Source of the DNA: Gracilaria domingensis | Lineage: Eukaryota; Rhodophyta; Florideophyceae; Gracilariales; Gracilariaceae | Direction: 5' to 3' | Length of the DNA: 20,247 nucleotides | NCBI GenBank assembly: GCA_022539475.1 | Contig: VCMS01000532.1 | Location: 1 to 20,247 of the forward strand | Shown: positions 1 to 7,299 of the stretch, piece after piece | How the letters are laid out: each line of letters begins with the position of its first letter | Position numbering within the stretch: the first letter of the stretch is position 1 | Made by a program: the position numbers and the translations under genes | The notes under the pieces: generated by a model | Seen by the model: only the letters and a program-made list of their open reading frames with translations | Told to the model about the DNA's origin: nothing | Database searches by the model: none

Positions 1-1340
1 ACGAACGGTGCGCATTTCAACTTTGTCACTTCGGCATCCACCTTCATGGCATACGCTTCTTCCAATGTAACTTTCTTCTTCTTCGAAAGCTCCTCTGCCA
101 AAGATTGAAGCCTCCTGCAGCAGATAAAGAAGTATTTGCGTACGTCTTCAAAACGACCCGTCAGTTTCGACACTCGCCTCCTGGAAAAGTATGCAACCAG
201 AGCGTCGAGCGTGAAGTGGGTTGTATGCTCATCCATGGTAAAGAATTCATCACTTGATATACAAGAAATTCCAATCTCATGGTAGTCCCCACAAATCCGC
301 TCCAAATGTTCCAGCAATCCAGGACTTCTCGCCACCTTCAACCCCATCTCTGCAAATCTTGCCAAATGCTTGATATTGTACTGGCCAATGATACCGCAAA
401 CACTTAGTGCACCTGCGACAGAGGTCCTCGTCATCTTGCTCAAGTCCTTCTTCTCTTCCTCAACCAGGACCCTTATAAATGACACAATAGAATGCACCTT
501 GTCAGCAAAACCCATAAGACGAGCTTGCTTCAATCCATCGTTTAGCACATTGCCAAGGCTCAAGATTTCCCTCGTGGTCATCTTCTGTCCATCTTTTCTC
601 TTCCACAGCGAAACAGAAAGACCTCCACATAGATTCCTAATGTTGGGCATAGATTCACAGAGCTCTTTGAGTGCTACATAACGATGAGCTCCATCAATCA
701 GCACACAATTCACTTTCAAGCGATTGTTCTGCACTATGTCCTTCTCGGACACATCCTGAGACAGAACAGCAACGCTCATGGTCCCAAGTGCCTGTAAGAA
801 GCTTTTGCGTCCAATCTCTTCTTTCAGAGCCTCGACATGATTCCGGAACAACCCTCTCACAGTCATTTCCGGAACTTGAATGAGCTCAATATCGACTTGA
901 ACAGACACATACTCGTAATGATCTAAGTCAAATACCAAACTCGCTAAACTCGTATCGACATCATCAGGAGGTATCACATCACCTTCATCAAAGAGTTCAT
1001 TGACGTTGCTTCCAAGGCTTTCCTTCACTAGAACCACGTCTTCGTCTTCGTCTTCATCCACGTCAATCACTTCCATTGTCACTCCACTGCGATTTCCAGC
1101 CTGAGTAATAGCTTCCGCAGTGCTGTTCCTCGATGCTCCAGACTGCACAATCGTAGCAGTTTGTTTACGAAATGCCGATACAGCACTCTCTGGGGTCGTG
1201 GTCATCTTGAATTCTTGCATCTGCTTTCCACCACCGTGAACGTTCGATGGTGTTTTCAGCTTTGGTACTGGCGCTTGTTTCCCGCCTTGGGGTTTTTTAG
1301 CATTCGACGGGGTTTTCACATGAGCCACTTTCATCTCCAT
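1..1340 (-). CDS. Partial gene, ParB/sulfiredoxin-like domain protein
   Basis: An uninterrupted minus-strand frame of about 446 codons, starting at the first in-frame ATG (1340; the frame is open from 1412) and leaving the window at the left edge, so the C-terminus is missing. In order it reads: a basic, repeat-bearing N-terminus (see 1240-1418); an Asp/Glu run (DVDEDEDEDVV, about 1030-1072); then a region of about 640-905 resembling the ParB N-terminal/sulfiredoxin fold. That region has a strand ELIQVPEM, a helix, VAVLSQ, and the signature VLIDGAHRYVALKEL, with DGAHR at 681-695. Family knowledge: ParB-like domains carry a G-x-R-R or D-G-x-H-R motif after a strand and bind or hydrolyse nucleotides. 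A helical region follows and ends in a Lys-rich stretch (SKKKKVTLEEAY). The acidic and basic tracts suggest a nuclear protein. Coding is well supported; the domain call rests on motif recognition only. The true N-terminus probably lies upstream in other frames (1373-1878). Confidence 0.65.
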   Translation of the reverse strand, partial: MEMKVAHVKTPSNAKKPQGGKQAPVPKLKTPSNVHGGGKQMQEFKMTTTPESAVSAFRKQTATIVQSGASRNSTAEAITQAGNRSGVTMEVIDVDEDEDEDVVLVKESLGSNVNELFDEGDVIPPDDVDTSLASLVFDLDHYEYVSVQVDIELIQVPEMTVRGLFRNHVEALKEEIGRKSFLQALGTMSVAVLSQDVSEKDIVQNNRLKVNCVLIDGAHRYVALKELCESMPNIRNLCGGLSVSLWKRKDGQKMTTREILSLGNVLNDGLKQARLMGFADKVHSIVSFIRVLVEEEKKDLSKMTRTSVAGALSVCGIIGQYNIKHLARFAEMGLKVARSPGLLEHLERICGDYHEIGISCISSDEFFTMDEHTTHFTLDALVAYFSRRRVSKLTGRFEDVRKYFFICCRRLQSLAEELSKKKKVTLEEAYAMKVDAEVTKLKCAPF

Positions 1341-1418
1341 TCGCTTTCGGGCACTGGATGGAGTTTTAGGTTCTACACTCGCACCCGTTTCCCAGCAGTA
1401 TTCGATGGCTTCTCAGGG
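1240..1418 (-). repeat. Degenerate coding repeat encoding KTPSN-type units
   Basis: Four copies of an approximately 20-nt unit lie at about 1241-1260, 1301-1320, 1351-1370 and 1398-1417, spaced about 60, 50 and 48 nt apart. In the minus-strand reading they give KTPSNVHGG, KTPSNAKKP, KTPSSARKR and KPSNTAGKR. The first three are in the ParB-like frame; the fourth is in the neighbouring frame across the break. The units are Ser/Thr-Pro and Lys/Arg rich, which is typical of disordered, possibly phosphorylated or DNA-contacting tails. No function is shown by the sequence. Confidence 0.65.
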
Positions 1419-1878
1419 GCGACGAATTTGGAACTCGGAGCACCCTTGTCTCCTTCATCAGCGCTTACGACGTCACCCACCTTAGACATTAAGTTCAGGT
1501 CCCAGGCGTAGAAACCGGGCCTGTTCATGTCCTTCAATGTCTTCGGAACAGAATCTTCATCGGTACACTTAAAGGATAGGGATAGGGAGTGTCAAGCTCA
1601 TGAGATATCTTCGCTCGCCATATACCAACTACATCTTCCCCTGGTTTTCCCTGCAGAGCATGTCCATGCATTTCCCTTCTGAACGTTGTCTTCCCTCCAC
1701 CAGCGTCCACTTCAACGAGAACAGCTTTCCCAATCGCTGCTTTGTTCCCTCCTGCCCCTCCCAACAACAAGGTCACTTCTTCGCCTGGTGCGGGCTTCGA
1801 CTTCATAGCTGTGGATGCGTTCCCCGTCGCTGCGTTCGGTTCAGCAGTTCTGGTCCCGCTCCGAAGTTGTGGTGCCAT
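1373..1878 (-). pseudogene. Frame-shifted N-terminal part of the ParB-like gene
   Basis: Two overlapping minus-strand frames lead into the ParB-like frame. The first starts at ATG 1878, whose context ACCATGG is a strong Kozak match. It reads MAPQLRSGTRTAEPN..., then a Gly-rich stretch (LLLGGAGGNKAAIGK), and stops at 1534. The second is open from 1591 to a TAG at 1373-1375 and reads through MNRPGFYAWDLN and MSKVGDVVSADEGDK to EKPSNTAGKRVRV. Its last repeat-like unit (KPSNTAGKR) matches the KTPSN units of the main frame, which argues that all three frames were one protein. Both changes are -1 in sense. The first overlap window holds a CCCTATCCCTAT repeat (1591-1536) and the second a GTGT run (1412-1373), so slippage or sequencing error is plausible. 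A 35-nt GT...AG segment could also bridge the first break, but that is very short for an intron. An alternative ATG at 2079 would add an Arg-rich extension; I prefer 1878. Confidence 0.5.
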
Positions 1879-2197
1879 GGTTCGTCGAGGCTTTCTCACC
1901 TTTCGAGAGCGTCTCATTTGACCCTTTCCCAGTCCCCTCATATCCATTATATGGTGCCAGTGTGTGTGATATACACGAGTCCTGGTGTTCTTCAAATCGT
2001 ACGTTTGCTCCCGTGAAGTTGCAACCGCTCGTGTTCGAATCTCCGCCCTTTCTCGCGTGAGCACAATGGACGCAACCACTCACGTTCAAAACGGCTGCAA
2101 TGCCCACGTGAGCAGTGTGGGTACAGTTCCTGATGGTTATAAATGGTTGGATCAATGTCTGATTCCGTCCTGGTTGACCACTGTCCCCGCCTTTCAT
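1879..2197. other. Upstream region between ParB-like gene and foldback element
   Basis: This stretch holds no independent gene that I can support. The minus frame of the ParB-like gene stays open up to an ATG at 2079, giving an Arg-rich extension that may be translated leader or real N-terminus. Overlapping short ORFs on the plus strand appear to be shadows. The promoter of the leftward gene should lie here or inside the adjoining inserted element; I could not single out a TATA box. Confidence 0.35.
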
Positions 2198-2546
2198 CAT
2201 CTTTGAACATCGCCCGAGCGCCGTGTGGGAACCGCGGTTCGCCGAGTTCATAGCCGAGATCATAGCTATGATCTCGGCTATGAACTCGGCGAACCGCGGT
2301 TCCGGCACGGCGCATCTGACGAAACGCCACGTGTATACCGCCGAAAGGACCCCCCCTGATGACCCCCCTGGAGGACCCCTTGCTGGCGTTTATGTGGGCA
2401 GTGACGTCGAATAAACGGGAGAGCGATGGAGACGCGGATGACACTTCGGACACATTGTGTAGCAAGCGTGGAAGACGGAGGGGAAGGGCTTGAGGAGGAG
2501 AGACGATGCGGTGGGAGCGGAGCAGCGCACGGAGGGCGGCGGCCAT
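1992..2546 (-). CDS. ORF with presequence-like start inside the foldback element
   Basis: A 184-codon frame starts at ATG 2546 in the unique centre of the element. The first 50 or so residues (MAAALRALLRSHRIV, then PLRLPRLLHN) are rich in Ala, Leu, Arg and Ser with no acidic residue until about position 34. That is the usual look of a mitochondrial or plastid targeting peptide. Beyond about residue 52 the frame runs through the left arm and palindrome, where both strands are open because of the symmetry, so that part is probably not real protein. It may be the first exon of a captured host gene, or a chance ORF. No product is recognised. Confidence 0.2.
   Translation of the reverse strand: MAAALRALLRSHRIVSPPQALPLRLPRLLHNVSEVSSASPSLSRLFDVTAHINASKGSSRGVIRGGPFGGIHVAFRQMRRAGTAVRRVHSRDHSYDLGYELGEPRFPHGARAMFKDDERRGQWSTRTESDIDPTIYNHQELYPHCSRGHCSRFEREWLRPLCSREKGRRFEHERLQLHGSKRTI
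2198..2404 (+). repeat. Left inverted arm of the foldback element
   Basis: It pairs with 2567-2832. The outer 170 or so bases match the other arm with very few differences: one C/G change just outside the palindrome, one T/G change and a length difference in a C run further in. The inner block at 2381-2404 matches the reverse complement of 2567-2590 with one mismatch. Confidence 0.85.
2228..2303. repeat. Perfect 76-bp palindrome, copy 1
   Basis: The two 38-nt halves are exact reverse complements around the centre ATAG|CTAT (2265/2266), from GGAACCGCGG at the left to CCGCGGTTCC at the right. Symmetry breaks at 2227/2304. Each half contains a near-perfect 12-nt tandem repeat, CTATGATCTCGG then CTATGAACTCGG. 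Such a sequence could extrude a cruciform or fold into a hairpin in single strands. Confidence 0.97.
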
Positions 2547-2566
2547 CGACGGGGCGTCACTTATTC

Positions 2567-2832
2567 ACTGCCCATATAAACGCCAGCAACACCACCAGGT
2601 AGTGGTGGTGTGGGTGAGAACAGGGTGCTTTGGTGCGCATTGTGTAGTAGAAGTGGTCTCCAGGGGGTCCTCAGGGGGGGTCCTTTCGGCGGTATACACG
2701 TGGCGTTTCGTCAGATGCGCCGTGCCGGAACCGCGGTTCGCCGAGTTCATAGCCGAGATCATAGCTATGATCTCGGCTATGAACTCGGCGAACCGCGGTT
2801 CCCACACCGCGCTCGGGCGATGTTCAAAGATG
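2567..2832 (-). repeat. Right inverted arm of the foldback element
   Basis: It is the reverse-complement partner of 2198-2404. It is about 58 bases longer because of an extra stretch at about 2590-2660 that has no counterpart in the left arm. That stretch includes a small hairpin, caccaccaggtagtggtggtg (stem CACCAC/GTGGTG). The extra stretch shows the two arms are not simply products of one recent inverted duplication. Confidence 0.8.
2727..2802. repeat. Perfect 76-bp palindrome, copy 2
   Basis: Identical to the copy at 2228-2303, centred at 2764/2765. Because the unit is palindromic, the element carries four copies of the same 38-nt half, alternately inverted. The flank on its left is the reverse complement of the flank on the right of copy 1, as expected for inverted arms. 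Confidence 0.97.
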
Positions 2833-3156
2833 TACGAACCCAGTGTTTTCTACATTGGTTTTACATACTAGGCATATAATGCACTGCACATACTGACGTG
2901 CCCCACCGGTTTGATGTGTTTAGATCCCACTCTCGTCTCTCTATTTCATTACCCGCTCAGTTCTCGGTAATCCGTCGCAACCGCGCTCTCCACCATTGTT
3001 TCCGACGCTTCCCGACGTTTCCGTCGCTTCCCACCCATTTAAACATCTCCGAAACTTCTACCGTTTCACAATACTCGTTTACTTCGCGTCCTTTCTGATT
3101 CTCAGTTCTTACATGGCGTCCACGGAAATGACGCTCCTCGGACTGTTAAGCAGAGT
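2833..3156 (+). other. Region between foldback element and broken gene
   Basis: No gene is supported. A TATA-like string (catataat, 2873-2880) lies just right of the element. A C/T-rich stretch precedes ATG 3113, whose frame reads MASTEMTLLGLLSRV and ends at 3247. The region could be the promoter and leader of the plus-strand relic that follows. The evidence is weak. Confidence 0.2.
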
Positions 3157-4356
3157 GTGCTGGCCGATGAGAACCACGGCACGGTATCCTCTAGCGCATC
3201 CTCTAGCGCGTCGTTCGATTCAGCCAGCATGGCAACGCGTTTCTTGAAATGTTGGGGGTTGTTCATTGAGTTGCGAGATGCGTATGCCGCTTCAAGAAGC
3301 GGTACTGGTAATCCGCGTGAAGTTGGGTACACGGAAATTGTGGAATACGCTTGTATCAAACCGTGAACACCTGGCATGTGCACGAGAGTTCATCACCACT
3401 GCGGTCAAGGGTCCTTTCCAAAACTACTCCGCAAAAGAAGTCACGAAGATCTGTCTGGACGTGCGTTTTCTGAGCAGGGTCTACAAATATACGCGTATCA
3501 CTGATCTAGACGACGAGAATTCTGATCGGCGCGTGAGAGATTTGTTTACCTGGAGTCCTTGAAAAGGATGTCGACAACGGTAGCTCGTTCATAGAACTGG
3601 CTTTCTGGAATGACCTTTTCAAAAGAACGATACATGGTCCAGGCAGTAAGCAGGACGAAGAGCACTACCGTTCACGGATTGGGCTCCCCACTCGTTTTGT
3701 CAGCGAAGTTACTACTATCTTCTCCTTTTCGTGCAAGCATATAACTACTCGCGAGAGAAATCTCCGCAGCGGCGAAGAGGAGGAAACAGACCGGGATGGA
3801 AACCATAGAGCTGTGCAGGTTCGTCGACGGCTACATAGGCTTAATCAGCGCACGGAGACGGATGGCAGCATCAGTGGCAAACCAATTTGTAAGGGAAGTG
3901 GGACATTTCTTTGCCTCCACCTTAGGCTTTGGTGATGGTGAGCAGATGTTTGCTGCCTATACCTTGCTTGTAGAAAAGAAGTGCGCTTGGTTCATGTCAT
4001 TGAATCCGCGCTCTGTTGGGTACATGTCCGGAGTCAGTTTTCCCCAGTACGTTTTGGGGGGAAGAAACTGAGACCCACGTTGGATTGTGACCGACACCGT
4101 TTCTTGGGTTCATACTCTTCCGGATACTATCGACGCGCAGTTTTCCACTTACGGGAGTGTGGCAAAGGAATTCTTGGCAGGTATGTCAGCAAGATTGTGT
4201 GAATTGGCTTCCTATACACAAATGTCCCCAAACCGTCAAGATGGGAATTTGTTTGGAAAGCTTCAGACCTGGCCGCCCCGCAGCGAGTACCACCACCGTT
4301 TCAATGTATTCTCCAAAGAGTACGTGTCTTTATTCGTAAGCGATGTCTGTACATAA
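3157..4356 (+). pseudogene. Broken gene of unknown family, spread over three frames
   Basis: Successive overlapping open blocks read as one protein if the frame is changed at each break. Block A is 3157-3366 (MLADENHGTVSSSASSS..., IELRDAYAASRSG). Block B ends at 3562 (EFITTAVKGPFQNYS, DLDDENSDRRVRDLF). Block C is 3537-3935 (IELAFWNDLFKRTI, GLPTRFVSEVTTIF). Block D is 3796-4356 (FVREVGHFFASTLGF, AYTLLVEKKCAWF), with an in-frame TGA at 4069-4071 and 95 more codons before TAA. A to B, B to C and C to D are all +1 changes, and every interrupting stop is TGA. The blocks are longer than expected by chance. I recognise no domain. It may be a decayed gene, a gene with sequencing errors or, much less likely, one read with programmed frameshifts. 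No convincing GT...AG introns bridge the breaks. Confidence 0.4.
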
Positions 4357-5930
4357 GCCTCCAACCGAGTCTCGACTTATCCTAGGAGGCCGCTTCCTTC
4401 AGAGTTAGGATGGGAGGGAAGTAGTACCGTCAGCGTTGGTTGAGGACTCGCTACAGATTCGGGAGCTCCTCCAAGAGGAACAGTCCGGGGGCAGGGAAAG
4501 AGCTTCAGTTAAAGCTCCGATGTCATCGTCATTCTCGATAGCGGACAATGAAGATGAGAGGTGATACAGCCCTGGTGCCTTCTGGGAGTTGGGGCGAAAG
4601 ATAACGTTCAGAGTGGGTGTTTCTCCCCCCCTCATGACTTTGAATGCACGCGCCAGCGGTTAATGCTCTAGATAGGTGGGCGAGAAGCATGGAGAAGCAA
4701 TTCTCAAATGCATTGTGTCGGATATGACGACTTGGTGGGAGGCTCATGGTACTATCTTCCCATCGGATCCATGCTTCTGGAAGGCAACGTTAGTTCGTGC
4801 TCAACTAGACCACCATATGGCATGCCGGACACGCGAGTACGCACGAATTTGCTGACGATGATATGGACCAATAATTGCGGACCATCATGAGGCAAGTCGC
4901 ATGGGGCTTCGACGCAGGAGAAGGACATTTTGTTTTGTTCTGCAGTAATCGGACCAGGTTTGGACGACTCGGTGAAGAGATTTTGCGAGAGCAACAAGGT
5001 CGGAGGACGCAAGGCGCGGAAAAGAAAACCGGCGATCATTCTTAGTGGATTCGACCTAGAACTTCATTCGTGTCTGTTCGAACCCCTTGAAGAACCCGCT
5101 GCGGCGTAATACTAACTTCGCCTGGTTGGGGCGACGGTAGTACGGCCGTGCATGGCGTGGGAGTGACATGGGTAAAGCCCGTACGCGAACAGAAGGTATG
5201 GTGAACTATCTAGAACTTCACCGACGTTTCAGCTCGCTATCCAGGGCACTATGTCTATGTCATTGATCTCCAGCGGTTCCAATCTGCCTGGGGAGAGCTC
5301 CGACTGGAGAGAGTGAAGAGTGGTAGATAGAATTCGAACCGCGTAACAGCTGCGTCAGAAAAAAGTCGAGGCAACTACTGAATGGAGTCTGACTAGCGAG
5401 GTTCTGATCCGCGGGGATGTTGTTGGTTTGATCTCTATCCGGGACGTTCTCGTGCGCGCTGGCATTGTATGGATGATTGGGAGGGGCCGTCGGCGTTTTC
5501 AGCATTGTATGTTGAGGCGCAGATGATGAGCAGTGTATTCTTCATGCGCAAGCACAACTGCTATTGTGCGATTTACGCGAAGAAAGGTGGTGGCCGCAAT
5601 GAATTGACACGATGAAAGCACCGGATACGAATGAGGGTAGTTCAGCGTCTTATATGGTGGATGCCAAAATGTTCCGTGAACGGCCTGAAACGAAAGATCT
5701 TCGACTTATATGAGAATGCACCCAAGGGATTGCCCCATCGTACCAATCTTTCGCCATTCCATATCTCGTCCGTACCGCTATCCACCTGAATTGGAATGAA
5801 CGCTGGTCTTATCACTGACGTACAAAGAAGAAACCGTTTCCAGTGAGTGGCCACTTGCCTTAGCAACGGGATAGAAATGACTAGGCGTTGGCAGTCACAG
5901 CTGTATACTGCTCTGTGAGGGCGACATCGG
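4357..5930 (+). other. Tract with short coding-looking plus-strand fragments
   Basis: There is no intact gene. Several short stop-bounded plus frames look more protein-like than their surroundings and may continue the relic at 3157-4356. They are 4887-5042 (MRQVAWGFDAGEGHFVLF, 51 codons), 5347-5526 (ending in a GDVVGLISIRDVL stretch that faintly recalls a CBS-domain strand-helix, then Arg-rich) and 5616-5789 (KIFDLYENAPKGLPHR). Short frames like these also arise by chance, so the link is only a suggestion. A minus-strand frame at 4752-5039 overlaps the first fragment and is treated as its shadow. Confidence 0.2.
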
Positions 5931-7299
5931 CTATGGTTCTAATGTGAAGAAGTACAGAATATGCAAACATGCAGCAACGTGGAAGAAGTAGGAGTATTTT
6001 TGAGCGAGTAGTCGGCGTTTTCTCGAAGGGGGGTTTATTGTGATATACTTTTATGGGGACCCGTTGGTGTATCATGATCTAAGCCGCGCAATACCACACT
6101 CAATTTGACGTATGGAGATCGGAAATTGCTGGGCGCGGCCAGTGCATTCGGTTCAGGGAAGTATTGCATAGCAAGTCGAGGCTGAAAAGGGGCAAATGTA
6201 CACACTCCCCGCATGTATGATACGAAACCGTCAACCAGCTGGTCATCGCTGGATAGTTCCTGCTCCCTTTCCTGTGTAGCCGGGCTATATCATGACGCGT
6301 GCATATCGTGAAGGCGGACTGAGGACTAGAGGAATTGGCAAGTAATCTGGGATTGCTAACATGGCACGCAAACACCAAATGTATACATCTGCCCGCGCAG
6401 CCCACAGAGGTATCAGGCTACCAACTTTGGGGTTTGCAGAACTACAGACTCCTCGTAGTCACGGCCTCAAGGGACATTAAGCGGAGCACTCGACCAAATT
6501 TATCCGTTGACTCATGGACCGCGCACAATACCTTGGAAAGTGTTAACCTAACGTTCTCAGACAATGTGCCTTGAGACTTCCGATATTGGGTCACTGTAGT
6601 GAGAAAGCGTTTTTGTTGTGATAGTAAACTTGTATTGGACACTTCTGGCTATGATTGGCAAGAAATACTACCATATGTACACTCAAGACTGTACTAGGAG
6701 TGTAAGCATATTGAGGCAGTATAGTTGACTGAAAGATCGTTGAAAGTGCCGTACTTTGTATATTGGCAGCGGGACATCCGGGAAAATCGACAAGTTCCGG
6801 TAATATGGATCGCACGGAAGGTCCAAAATTGAATGCCCGATCGCCCGACAAATGCTGCACGAATGCATTTTCTCCCTATAATGCATACGAGGTTAAATCG
6901 TCCCACTCCCCTTCAACTATCAGCTCCTGCACACCGAGTACGTCGACCTCACATAATCACTCTCAATGATATGCGCTCAGTGATCGTTTCACTCAGTTTG
7001 CTATAATCCTTGTTCGTAATACTACCCTCCTGGTCGAAAAGAGCGCGGCCACGAAGGCCGAAGGATCTCGGAATTTGGGCTCCTTCACGTGCGGAGCATT
7101 GCAGTGGTAAATCGCGAAAAGGCATCGGTACCGTCCGCCGGAGGCGCTTGGATAACTGGGTGGCCAACAGTAGGAGGCGCGTGTCGTCTCACGAAGTAGT
7201 GGCTACTAATGGGAGAGGTAGCCGAGGACGAGAGCACCCTCGTGGCTGACTTCGCAAACCACAAATCGGTTATCTACCGTATCGGAAGGTAAAGACGAG
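5931..7299. other. No supported gene
   Basis: Only short overlapping ORFs on both strands, none with recognisable motifs, repeated structure or a start context worth reporting. Base composition is balanced compared with the skewed tract that follows. Confidence 0.4.

Larger units (their letters stand above)
2198..2832. mobile_element. Foldback (long inverted repeat) element with nested palindromes
   Basis: A 635-bp unit whose ends are inverted copies. The left end begins catctttgaacatcgcccg and the right end is its reverse complement, with one mismatch in about the first 30 bases. Going inward each arm carries a perfect 76-bp palindrome, then a shared stretch (ggcacggcgcatctgacg... to the C-rich accccccctga segment), then a shared inner block tgctggcgtttat.tgggcag. 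The unique centre is about 160 bp. The arms are nearly identical, which suggests a recent insertion or gene conversion between arms. No transposase is encoded, so if mobile it would be non-autonomous. No clear target-site duplication is visible: the left flank ends ctttcat and the right flank starts tacgaac. Superfamily is undetermined. The long arms recall foldback or Mutator-like non-autonomous elements, but the missing duplication leaves that open. Confidence 0.8.

Noticed and set aside
370..883. Plus-strand ORFs opposite the ParB-like gene
   Set aside because: Shadows of the minus-strand coding frame.
1534..1572. 35-nt GT...AG segment that would join the first two frames of the ParB-like gene
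   Set aside because: Too short for a usual spliceosomal intron, and the second break has no comparable segment.
2223..2879. Several overlapping ORFs on both strands containing the string RFAEFIAEIIAMISAMNSANRGS
   Set aside because: These are translations of the palindrome, which is open on both strands; not proteins.
5325..5345. tRNA-like T-loop string (ggttcgaa on the minus strand)
   Set aside because: The flanking bases do not form a T stem and no anticodon or D arm fits.
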